Origin: CAKZNE01 sp964485405
GTDB taxonomy: Bacteria; Bacteroidota; Bacteroidia; Flavobacteriales; Schleiferiaceae
Assembly: GCA_964485405.1 (NCBI GenBank)
Contig: CAZAJG010000091.1
Coordinates: 1 to 6,239, forward strand
Direction of reading: 5' to 3'
Length of the DNA: 6,239 nucleotides
The notes beneath the pieces were generated by a model. The model worked only from the letters and a program-made list of their open reading frames with translations, had not been told where the DNA came from and did not search any database. The position numbers and the translations under genes are program-made. Shown here piece by piece: positions 1-6,239 of this stretch. Numbering within the stretch: position 1 is the first letter of the stretch; every line of letters begins with the position of its first letter.

Positions 1-380
1 GCGTAGTAGTAAGCCATAAATTCTCCGATAAAATGGATATGGGACTAACCTGGGTTTATGGAACAGGCGTAGCCTTTACCGCACCCATTTCTAACTACCA
101 AACGCTAGGCTCTCAATTTGAACCTGCTCCGCAAGTAACAGAGTATACCGATCGCAATTCTTTACGTTTACCCGCTTATCACAGGCTAGATTTAGGTATC
201 AACTTTCACAAAAAAACAAAATGGGGAAAGCGCACTTGGAACATAAGCGTATATAATGCTTACAATAGGAGAAACCCATACTATTTATACATCAATCAAA
301 ATGGAGACGGTACAGGTGACGTAAGACAAGTAAGTTTGTTTCCAATCATTCCTTCCGTATCCTACATATTTCAATTTTAA
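1..380 (+). CDS. TonB-dependent receptor, C-terminal end (partial, 5' end outside window)
   Basis: This is the tail of an outer-membrane TonB-dependent receptor. The reading frame is open from base 3 and ends with TAA at 378-380, so the gene begins before the window. The in-frame ATG at 33 is internal, not a start: residues encoded before it (VVVSHKFSDK) align with the complete receptor downstream (IVLSHDFTKK). About 126 residues remain, corresponding to the last barrel strands. Shared landmarks with the downstream receptor are YHRLD, KKT.WG.R.W, ISVYNAYN.RNP and a final IIPS...Y.F.F. It ends in phenylalanine, as expected for the C-terminal strand recognised by the BAM assembly machinery. A hand count over three ungapped blocks gives 53 identical of 101 residues against the downstream receptor. 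Plug and N-terminal domains cannot be seen, so it is unknown whether it has an STN domain. The lipoprotein gene 22 bases downstream is probably its partner. The family is clear; the substrate is unknown. Confidence 0.9.
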   Translation, partial: VVVSHKFSDKMDMGLTWVYGTGVAFTAPISNYQTLGSQFEPAPQVTEYTDRNSLRLPAYHRLDLGINFHKKTKWGKRTWNISVYNAYNRRNPYYLYINQNGDGTGDVRQVSLFPIIPSVSYIFQF

Positions 381-402
381 AAAACCAACAAAAGATAAAA
401 TC

Positions 403-1287
403 ATGAAAAGAATCGTTTTAAGCCTTTTGTTTTTCAGCCTTATGGCTTGTGAAAAAACCATTACATATGATCTACCAACAGAAGAACCTCAGCTAGCCGT
501 TACGACCAGAATTCACGCTAGAGATAGCATAGTAGCTTTAGTTTCTATTTCGAGCCCTGTTCTCAATAGTAAAACCGAAATTTCGAATTCGGCTACTGTT
601 ATTTTATACGAAAATGGAGGTCCGGTAACTCAATTAAGTCCTATTAATACTGGACAAAGTGTGGATGGAGTACCGCTATATGTTTATTACTCAAGCTATG
701 ATTGTGAACCTGGAAAAACATACACGATTAGGGCCAGTCAATCTAATTTCGAAAGCGTTGAAGGTACTGTTGCCGTTCCTTTAAACGCTCCAGAATTGTC
801 TAATGTTTCTCGTGCTAGTGGAGGAGAGTTCAGAGAAATTACAGTAACTATAACGGATACGCCAGATGAAGAGAATTATTATAGAATCGAGCTGCAGCAA
901 GTGGGCGGAACGGGTGGAGATGTATATAGTCAAGGTTTTTATACAGATGATCAGACTATTGAGTTTTACGATGGCTACGATGATGAATTTATTGAAGATG
1001 ACAGAGAAGGAGCTTTTGGGTTTAGAGGATATCTAAGAGACCGCTTTTTTGAAGGAGGAAGCAAAAAGATAGTCATCAGCCATTGGTCTTATATTGGTGA
1101 ATCCAGTCCTTATTATCTTAAAATATCCAGTATCTCCAAATCTAGTTATGATTTTGAACGAACCATCGACTTGGCCACATACTCTGAAGTAAGCCCTTTT
1201 TCAGAACCCGTTTCCGTTATCTCAAATATGAGTAATGGTAAAGGCGGTATAACAGCTGAATACAGTACGAGAATTCTATTTCCATAA
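403..1287 (+). CDS. DUF4249 family outer-membrane lipoprotein (first copy)
   Basis: The protein has 294 residues, a normal length for DUF4249. The N-terminus is a lipoprotein signal peptide: MKR, a hydrophobic stretch at residues 4-15, and a lipobox L13-M14-A15-C16, with C16 the predicted lipidated cysteine. The mature start CEKTITYDLP is typical of DUF4249. A beta-rich middle includes GKTYTIRAS (104-112) and EGTVAVP (120-126). The C-terminus carries the family signature, seen as SPFSEP (264-269) and SNMSNGKGG (274-282). Residues 187-202 form a dense acidic stretch with nine Asp/Glu and one Arg. The ATG at 403 is preceded by an A-rich sequence without a Shine-Dalgarno, usual in Bacteroidota, and gives a complete signal peptide. 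It lies 22 bases after the first receptor and is probably cotranscribed with it. DUF4249 has no established biochemical role that I can state. By analogy with SusD, a surface lipoprotein partner that helps deliver substrate to the receptor is inferred. Confidence 0.85.
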   Translation: MKRIVLSLLFFSLMACEKTITYDLPTEEPQLAVTTRIHARDSIVALVSISSPVLNSKTEISNSATVILYENGGPVTQLSPINTGQSVDGVPLYVYYSSYDCEPGKTYTIRASQSNFESVEGTVAVPLNAPELSNVSRASGGEFREITVTITDTPDEENYYRIELQQVGGTGGDVYSQGFYTDDQTIEFYDGYDDEFIEDDREGAFGFRGYLRDRFFEGGSKKIVISHWSYIGESSPYYLKISSISKSSYDFERTIDLATYSEVSPFSEPVSVISNMSNGKGGITAEYSTRILFP

Positions 1288-1329
1288 TATTTGCAACTTA
1301 TGCTTATTTTGCCGGTAAAATGAGGGCAC

Positions 1330-3882
1330 TTGGATAAGCATATCCTTTATCGAATTTATTGCGTTTTTTTAATCTGGATGCCCCTGTTGACCTTTGGTCA
1401 GCAGGGCATGCTTTTTAAGGAGGTACCCCTAAATCCAGGGCGATACACCAGCTCCATGCTCCTAGATACAATCGAAAGTTCTTGCGAGTGTACGTTAGCT
1501 TACGCTTCCAATGATTTAATTCAAGAACAGATCCTACTTGAAAAAAGTAATCCTACCCGGGAAGAGCTGTTAGAAAAGCTATTTAATGCGGATCGTTTGG
1601 ACTTTTTAGTCCGGAAAAACAAGATTTTAATTGTAGGTAAAAAGAAAGATGAGAATGGAAACCCAATTATTACGATCAGCGGATTTGTGGAAGACTTAAA
1701 ATCTAGAGAACGCCTTATTGGAGCCAATATTTATGTAAAAGGAACCTCTGTAGGAACGGTAAGCAATCGTTTTGGTTTTTACAGTTTGAGTATCCCTTTT
1801 ACCGATTCTACCATTCTTATTTCTGATCTTATTGGATACGAAGCTACGACCTTTAAGCCGGCTAAAGCTTTAAGCACATCGCATCGGTTTATGCTCCTTT
1901 CAGCCAATGAAAAACTAGCTGAAGTTACGGTAGTAGCTCAAGAATCGGAAGTGGTGAATGTACAGATGAGCAACATTAAAATTAGCCCTGAAGAACTGCG
2001 AAAGATGCCGGCATTTTTAGGGGAAGTAGATGTTATTAAGGCCGTACAGTTTTTACCTGGAGTTCAAAGTGCAAATGAAGGAAGCGTAAATTATATTGTT
2101 AGAGGAGGTAATCCAGATCAAAACCTGATCCTTTTAGATGGAGTACCGGTATATAATGTTTCTCATATTTTTGGGTTCTTTTCCGTTTTTAATCCCGATG
2201 CCATTAAAAACATTGAGCTCACAAAAGGTGGATTCCCTGCTCATTTTGGTGGACGATTGAGTTCTGTACTTGAAGTGGATATGAAGGAGGGAGACATGAA
2301 AGAATACCACGGGTCTGGTTCAATTGGAATCATCGCAGCTAAATTTGGTTTAGAAGGACCTATTATAAAAGATAAAACTTCCTTCATGTTTTCGGGACGC
2401 AGAACCTATTCGGATCTAATTTATCGTCCCATTCTAGCAGAAGGGATAGATGGAGGTTACTACTTTAGTGATCTGAACTTTAAGCTAAATCATAAATTTT
2501 CTCGCAAGGATAGAGTTTACCTCAGTTTTTACAATGGTATAGATAAAGGATTTACCCAAAGCGAAGGCTCTGGCTTGGACGAAGGAGGATTAAAATGGGG
2601 GAACTATACTGGCGCATTGCGGTGGAATCATCTGTTTTCGGAAAAAATGTTTGGAAACCTTACAGCTACTTATTCTCGTTTTAATTTTGAAATTTCTTCC
2701 GCTTTTGCTTTTGATACGATAACCTCAAATCTTAGGTATTTCAGTAAAATTGTGGACCAAGGAATTAAATATGACTTGGACTACATTTATTCTCCAAAAC
2801 ACAGTTTTAGAACTGGTGTTTCCTATACTTATCACAATGTCCGCCCCGGAGCACTGGTGATTAACGAATCCGATGGGAGAGGACTAGATATTGATTCAAT
2901 AGTAGATCTATCTCCTGCCAACTTTACGCATGATGCTTTCCTTTATGTGGAAGATCAATGGACGGTTAATCAACGGCTAAAAGTTAATACAGGCTTACAC
3001 CTATCCTCCTACTTTGTTGATGGAGAGGCTTACTTTGCTTTACAGCCAAGGTTATCCGCTCGTTATTTAATGTCAGAAAACTGGGCATTAAAAGCAAGTT
3101 ATGCTTATATGCAGCAGTTCATTCATTTACTCACCAACTCAAGCGTTGGATTACCCACTGATTTGTGGGTAAGTTCAACTGGAAGAATTCCCCCACAGGT
3201 TTCTCAACAGTTAGCCATTGGAAGCACTAATTTTTGGGATAATAAGAAATGGGAATTTACTACAGAAGCGTTTTATAAAGATCTATCGGGCTTAATTGCT
3301 TACAAACCAGCGGCTTCATTTGCCCCAGCTGTAAACTGGGAAACACAGGTTCTTAGTGGTGGTACGGGCAGAGCGTATGGTTTAGAAACCTTAATCCGAT
3401 TGAATGGATCGCGCACACGTGGTTGGATTGCATACACCCTATCCAAAAGCGAAAGAGAATTTGACGAAATTGATGGAGGCAATACCTTTCCTTTCAAGTA
3501 CGATAGAAGGCACGACTTTAAAATTGTTTTAAGCCACGATTTCACTAAAAAATTTAATGCTGGATTTACCTGGATTTACAACTCCGGATTAAAAGCCACC
3601 ATCCCCATAAGCACATACAATGATTTAGATGGTCAAACCCTTATTAAGTACAGCACTCGTAACGCCTTTTCTTACCCAAGTTATCACCGATTGGATGTAG
3701 CACTTAGCTGGACTAAAAAAACAAGCTGGGGGCAACGAAGCTGGGGAATCAGTGTTTACAATGCATACAATCAAAGGAATCCATTTATCATCTATTTTTC
3801 CACTTTTGGCGATACAAGAGAAGCTACCCAACTCAGCTTGTTACAAATCATACCCAGCATTAACTATAGTTTTAGATTTTAA
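1330..3882 (+). CDS. TonB-dependent receptor with STN and carboxypeptidase-like domains
   Basis: This is a complete 850-residue outer-membrane active transporter powered by TonB-ExbB-ExbD. In order: signal peptide at 1-23, likely cut after TFG before QQG; STN-like domain about 44-104, ending KNKILIVGKK; carboxypeptidase-regulatory-like domain about 115-190, with SGFVEDLKSRERLIGANIYV, GT.VGTVSN.FGFYSL and IGYE; TonB-box-like EVTVVA at 198-203; plug about 208-345, with VRGGNPDQNLILLDGVPVYN and FPAHFGGRLSSVLEV; then the beta barrel to the terminal Phe850. STN domains in FecA-type receptors contact a FecR-type anti-sigma factor, so a regulatory role is possible. The start is set at TTG 1330 because an in-frame TGA lies at 1321 and the next ATG (1378) would destroy the signal peptide. 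An ATG at 1320 is in another frame and stops after five codons. It sits 42 bases after the first lipoprotein and overlaps the second by one base, suggesting an operon. The substrate cannot be deduced. Confidence 0.93.
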   Translation: MDKHILYRIYCVFLIWMPLLTFGQQGMLFKEVPLNPGRYTSSMLLDTIESSCECTLAYASNDLIQEQILLEKSNPTREELLEKLFNADRLDFLVRKNKILIVGKKKDENGNPIITISGFVEDLKSRERLIGANIYVKGTSVGTVSNRFGFYSLSIPFTDSTILISDLIGYEATTFKPAKALSTSHRFMLLSANEKLAEVTVVAQESEVVNVQMSNIKISPEELRKMPAFLGEVDVIKAVQFLPGVQSANEGSVNYIVRGGNPDQNLILLDGVPVYNVSHIFGFFSVFNPDAIKNIELTKGGFPAHFGGRLSSVLEVDMKEGDMKEYHGSGSIGIIAAKFGLEGPIIKDKTSFMFSGRRTYSDLIYRPILAEGIDGGYYFSDLNFKLNHKFSRKDRVYLSFYNGIDKGFTQSEGSGLDEGGLKWGNYTGALRWNHLFSEKMFGNLTATYSRFNFEISSAFAFDTITSNLRYFSKIVDQGIKYDLDYIYSPKHSFRTGVSYTYHNVRPGALVINESDGRGLDIDSIVDLSPANFTHDAFLYVEDQWTVNQRLKVNTGLHLSSYFVDGEAYFALQPRLSARYLMSENWALKASYAYMQQFIHLLTNSSVGLPTDLWVSSTGRIPPQVSQQLAIGSTNFWDNKKWEFTTEAFYKDLSGLIAYKPAASFAPAVNWETQVLSGGTGRAYGLETLIRLNGSRTRGWIAYTLSKSEREFDEIDGGNTFPFKYDRRHDFKIVLSHDFTKKFNAGFTWIYNSGLKATIPISTYNDLDGQTLIKYSTRNAFSYPSYHRLDVALSWTKKTSWGQRSWGISVYNAYNQRNPFIIYFSTFGDTREATQLSLLQIIPSINYSFRF

Positions 3883-3884
3883 TG
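3880..3884 (+). promoter_or_regulatory. TAATG stop/start overlap joining receptor and lipoprotein genes
   Basis: The receptor stop TAA (3880-3882) shares its last A with the ATG (3882-3884) of the lipoprotein gene. Such overlaps usually mean translational coupling: ribosomes that finish the first gene restart on the second. A second ATG follows at 3885, so initiation could use either with the loss of only one Met. Coupling is inferred; the overlap itself is seen directly. Confidence 0.6.
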
Positions 3885-4778
3885 ATGAAAAGACTATTCA
3901 TACTGTTCCTATTCATACTTTTCCTTTCCTGTGAGGAAACAATAGACATTGACTATCCAGAAGAGCCTACAAACTTGGTTTTAAATGCTAATCTGGTTCC
4001 AGGAGACACCCTAAAAGCGAGTTTAAGTTTATCGGTACCTTTTGAAGAAATACGAAATCCTCCTTATCTAAATAATGGTACGCTTGAAGTATTTGAAAAC
4101 AATCAGTTTATAGGCCAAATGGAATTTTGCGAAGCCTATGCTCGAGCCTTTCAGAGTGAAGATTCCGTTTATATTTTTTGCTTAAATACGATTTGTAAAA
4201 GTGAAACCTCCTATACCATAAAAGCTACACATTCTGATTTTGAAACCATACAAGGCACTACCACAAGCCCCAAAGCTCCAGTAGTAAGTGATTTCTCCTT
4301 CTTACCAGGAACCGGACAAATCTCTTTTACTTTAAAAGAACATAGCCCCAATAATACATTTTATGTAATCGAAGTTATTCAACAGGATAGTGTGCTTTCT
4401 CCTCCTATTACTTACCAAGTAGGGGTTACATCAAGAGATCTTACACTAGAGTTGATTGGTTCTTTTAGCGATGTGATTAGCCTTCCTTCTGGTGAAACTT
4501 ATGGTGTTAAAGGCTACATCTCCTCTCCTTCTTTTGATCAAAATGGTGAAAAACGAGTGGTGATAGAAGCTTCGAACCTAGCTCTTGTAGACATACCCGC
4601 TTTTTTAAAAGTAAGCTCCTCCTCTGAGTCATTTTATCAATTTTCCCGAACAAAGTCTCTCGTTACTGCTACGAGTCTAGACAATCCATTTGCTGAACCT
4701 TATGAGATTTTCAGCAATATTTCCAATGGTTACGGCATTGTGGCATCCTATCAGGATACATTTATTAAATTGGAATGA
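3882..4778 (+). CDS. DUF4249 family outer-membrane lipoprotein (second copy)
   Basis: The protein has 298 residues and is a diverged paralogue of the lipoprotein at 403-1287. It begins with a lipoprotein signal peptide: MMKR, a very hydrophobic segment at 5-16, and FLSC with C17 as the predicted lipidated residue. The -3 residue is Phe rather than Leu, slightly off the canonical lipobox. The mature start CEETIDIDYPEEP is typical of DUF4249. SYTIKATHSDFETIQGT (110-126) aligns with TYTIRASQSNFESVEGT in the other copy. The C-terminal signature reads NPFAEP (268-273) and SNISNGYGI (278-286). It has three internal cysteines, C83, C100 and C105; only C105 has a counterpart (C101) in the other copy. 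It also lacks the acidic stretch of that copy. Its start overlaps the receptor stop codon by one base, so the two are almost certainly made together. A role as surface partner of that receptor is inferred from position and from the SusC/SusD analogy. Confidence 0.87.
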   Translation: MMKRLFILFLFILFLSCEETIDIDYPEEPTNLVLNANLVPGDTLKASLSLSVPFEEIRNPPYLNNGTLEVFENNQFIGQMEFCEAYARAFQSEDSVYIFCLNTICKSETSYTIKATHSDFETIQGTTTSPKAPVVSDFSFLPGTGQISFTLKEHSPNNTFYVIEVIQQDSVLSPPITYQVGVTSRDLTLELIGSFSDVISLPSGETYGVKGYISSPSFDQNGEKRVVIEASNLALVDIPAFLKVSSSSESFYQFSRTKSLVTATSLDNPFAEPYEIFSNISNGYGIVASYQDTFIKLE

Positions 4779-4819
4779 AAGAAATTAAGAATACATTGTT
4801 AGTTCCCACTTGCTAACTC

Positions 4820-4834
4820 CTCTTATGCTAAGGG
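4820..4834 (+). other. Small hairpin between the receptor cluster and ftsK
   Basis: CTCTTA (4820-4825) and TAAGGG (4829-4834) can pair over six positions, with one G-U pair, around a three-base TGC loop. A weaker GTTAG/CTAAC dyad lies just upstream (4798-4802 and 4813-4817). Neither is GC-rich and no T-run follows directly; the nearest is TTTT at 4847-4850, inside the putative ftsK promoter element. It could weakly end transcription of the receptor operon or act at the ftsK promoter, but may be chance. Confidence 0.3.
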
Positions 4835-4843
4835 AAATGTGCT

Positions 4844-4851
4844 TACTTTTG
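4844..4851 (+). promoter_or_regulatory. Bacteroidota-type -7 promoter element before ftsK
   Basis: TACTTTTG matches the Bacteroidota sigma-70 (SigABfr-type) -7 consensus TAnnTTTG at all fixed positions. It ends 20 bases before the ftsK ATG at 4872, implying a leader of only about 10-15 bases. No good TTTG-type -33 element is found at the usual 19-21 base spacing, so the call rests on the -7 match and its position between functionally unrelated genes. Confidence 0.5.
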
Positions 4852-4871
4852 TAATTCGTTTCAGGTACCAG

Positions 4872-6239
4872 ATGGCAAAGCAAAAACCGAAAAAGGCTAG
4901 CAAAAATATCCTTCAACCCATACGGCAGTTTTTAACCAATAAAACCAATCATGTTTTATTTGGGATTGCTCTCATATTTACGGCTGTGCTATTTTTTGGT
5001 GCATTTACTTCTTATTTGTTTAATTGGGAAAATGACCAAAGTAGCTTAACCCAAGATTATATTTCGCACTTCAACGATCCTAATTATAGAGTTAATAATG
5101 TTTTAGGAAACTTTGGTGCTCGTGTAGGAGACCGCTTTATCTATCAAAATTTTGGTATTGCAGCCTATTTAATTTGCTGGTTTTTGTTGCTTTTCGGATT
5201 AAGGTTGGTATTCTCCATTCAAATCAAAAACCCAAGATCTAAGGTAGGTTCAATTCTCTTTCTGCTAATTTGGTTGCCTATAGCTCTATCCTATGTTTTT
5301 CCATCTGCACCTGTTATGAGCGGAGCAAACGGCTATTTTTTAAAACAATGGCTGTTTTCCTTCAGCGGAAGCATTGGAACGCCACTCATTCTATTCTTCT
5401 CTCTCATTTTCTTTGTAGCGATTAAGTTTAAATGGACACCCGAGAGCATCATGGCTTTTAACGCTAAACTGAGTGAAAAATTAAAAAGAGAAAAAACGGA
5501 AGAGGCGGAAGAAACACAAACTCCATCTCCATCTGTTATACAGGAAATAACGGAACAAGAACTGAGCAAACCCATTGAACAAGAAGTTGTTCCCACCGAG
5601 CTTGAACTGGAAACTTCAATTCAAGAAGAACCTTCTTTTGAACCCATTATTATAGAACAAGGGATAGAAACAGTGGAGACTGAAAAAAGTGATGAACCTG
5701 TTAAACCTGAATTGGAAACTGAGGTTGTTGTGCCTCAAACAGATTCTGAACTAGAAATAGAAACGATTGAGAAGGAAGAAGTTCTATCCGAAAAAGAAGT
5801 AAATAGAAAAGTGAAGGAGTTTGGTGAGTACGATCCTAAACTGGATTTATCTCGTTTTAAGCTCCCCACTATAGATCTACTTAAGGATTATGGGGATAGT
5901 AATATTACTATCAATCAACAAGAGTTAGAAGACAATAAAAATCGTATTGTAGAAACCCTCAGTAATTACAACATTGAGATTTCGAAAATAAAAGCTACGA
6001 TTGGTCCAACGGTTACCTTGTATGAGATTGTTCCGGCTGCTGGAGTTCGGATTAGTAAAATCAAGAATTTGGAGGATGATATTGCCTTATCTCTATCTGC
6101 TCTTGGTATCCGTATTATAGCTCCTATTCCTGGAAAAGGAACCATTGGTATTGAAGTACCAAGTACCAATCCACAGATGGTTCCGATGCGGAACTTGCTG
6201 AAAAGCGAGAAATTTCAAAAATCGGACATGGAGCTACCC
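4872..6239 (+). CDS. ftsK: DNA translocase FtsK, N-terminal part (partial, runs off right edge)
   Basis: The frame is open for 456 codons from ATG 4872 to the last base. FtsK is an inner-membrane, septum-located DNA pump that clears and aligns chromosome ends at division and works with the XerC/XerD-dif system. Residues 1-26 are basic and cytoplasmic. Four hydrophobic segments lie near 27-49, 92-115, 123-143 and 168-187, the usual FtsK membrane domain. Residues 201-310 form a low-complexity linker with, by hand count, 33 Glu and 2 Asp against 9 Lys/Arg. About 330-440 is the FtsK alpha domain, recognised from GPTVTLYEIVPAAGVRISKI, NLEDDIALSLSALGIRIIAP and IPGKGTIGIEVP. The Walker A/B motor and the DNA-reading gamma domain lie outside the window, so integrity downstream cannot be judged. 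No earlier in-frame start fits better. It is separated from the receptor cluster by 93 bases with its own likely promoter and is functionally unrelated to that cluster. Confidence 0.96.
   Translation, partial: MAKQKPKKASKNILQPIRQFLTNKTNHVLFGIALIFTAVLFFGAFTSYLFNWENDQSSLTQDYISHFNDPNYRVNNVLGNFGARVGDRFIYQNFGIAAYLICWFLLLFGLRLVFSIQIKNPRSKVGSILFLLIWLPIALSYVFPSAPVMSGANGYFLKQWLFSFSGSIGTPLILFFSLIFFVAIKFKWTPESIMAFNAKLSEKLKREKTEEAEETQTPSPSVIQEITEQELSKPIEQEVVPTELELETSIQEEPSFEPIIIEQGIETVETEKSDEPVKPELETEVVVPQTDSELEIETIEKEEVLSEKEVNRKVKEFGEYDPKLDLSRFKLPTIDLLKDYGDSNITINQQELEDNKNRIVETLSNYNIEISKIKATIGPTVTLYEIVPAAGVRISKIKNLEDDIALSLSALGIRIIAPIPGKGTIGIEVPSTNPQMVPMRNLLKSEKFQKSDMELP

Noticed and set aside
294..320. 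NQNGDGTGD in the first receptor, resembling a calcium-binding DxNxDG loop.
   Set aside because: It sits in the turn before the last barrel strand, where Gly/Asp/Asn-rich loops are common. There is no second loop or helix pattern of an EF-hand or dockerin, and the second receptor has FGDTRE at the same place.
1286..1311. Promoter-like AATATTTG (1286-1293) and TTATTTTG (1304-1311) in the 42-base gap before the second receptor.
   Set aside because: Each matches five of six fixed positions of TAnnTTTG. The only -33 candidate is a poor TTTC at 1279-1282. In AT-rich DNA this is expected by chance, and the gap is small enough for an operon.
3300..3545. Antisense frame of 81 codons within the second receptor, and other short frames opposite the receptor and ftsK.
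   Set aside because: They lie wholly inside well-supported genes in the opposite strand and have no domain, signal or start context of their own.
3752..3934. Forward 60-codon frame spanning the end of the second receptor and the start of its lipoprotein.
   Set aside because: It overlaps two confidently identified genes in a different frame and has no protein-like features.
4775..4816. Thirteen-codon frame (MKEIKNTLLVPTC) starting in an ATGA overlap with the second lipoprotein stop.
   Set aside because: It is too short, has no recognisable feature, and its end falls in the weak dyad. The ATG arises from the GAATGA stop context and is likely chance.
4798..4834. Intrinsic terminator after the second lipoprotein gene.
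   Set aside because: The stems are five to six pairs, not GC-rich, and no T-tract follows directly, so only a hairpin of uncertain role is listed.

Overview
The window looks like chromosomal DNA of a member of the Bacteroidota, probably the Flavobacteriales. The evidence is an AT-rich composition, starts without Shine-Dalgarno sequences, a TAnnTTTG promoter element, TonB-dependent receptors with a carboxypeptidase-like N-terminal domain paired with DUF4249 lipoproteins, and an FtsK with a typical Bacteroidota alpha domain. The genus cannot be told from the sequence. All five genes lie on the + strand, coding is dense, and no gap exceeds about 100 bases. No RNA gene, mobile element or CRISPR array was seen.

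Bases 1-4778 hold two consecutive copies of one module: an outer-membrane TonB-dependent receptor followed by a DUF4249 surface-type lipoprotein. The first receptor is cut by the left edge, leaving only its last C-terminal strands (1-380). Its lipoprotein is at 403-1287. The second receptor (1330-3882) is complete, with signal peptide, STN domain, carboxypeptidase-like domain, TonB box, plug and barrel. Its lipoprotein (3882-4778) overlaps the receptor stop codon by one base. The two modules are diverged paralogues, not a recent duplication. By analogy with SusC/SusD, each pair probably forms an outer-membrane uptake unit in which the lipoprotein serves its own receptor. The substrates are unknown. 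The STN domain suggests that the second receptor may also signal to an anti-sigma factor, but no such gene is in view.

Bases 4779-4871 separate this cluster from an unrelated housekeeping gene. The gap contains a small hairpin and an exact match to the Bacteroidota -7 element just before the next start. From 4872 to the right edge runs the first 456 codons of ftsK, the DNA translocase of cell division and chromosome segregation. This part covers the four membrane segments, a very acidic linker and the alpha domain; the ATPase motor lies beyond the window.

No clearly new biological system was found. The points most worth a second look are the paired receptor/lipoprotein duplication with differing lipoprotein features, the unusual TTG start of the complete receptor, and the STN domain without a visible sigma/anti-sigma partner.
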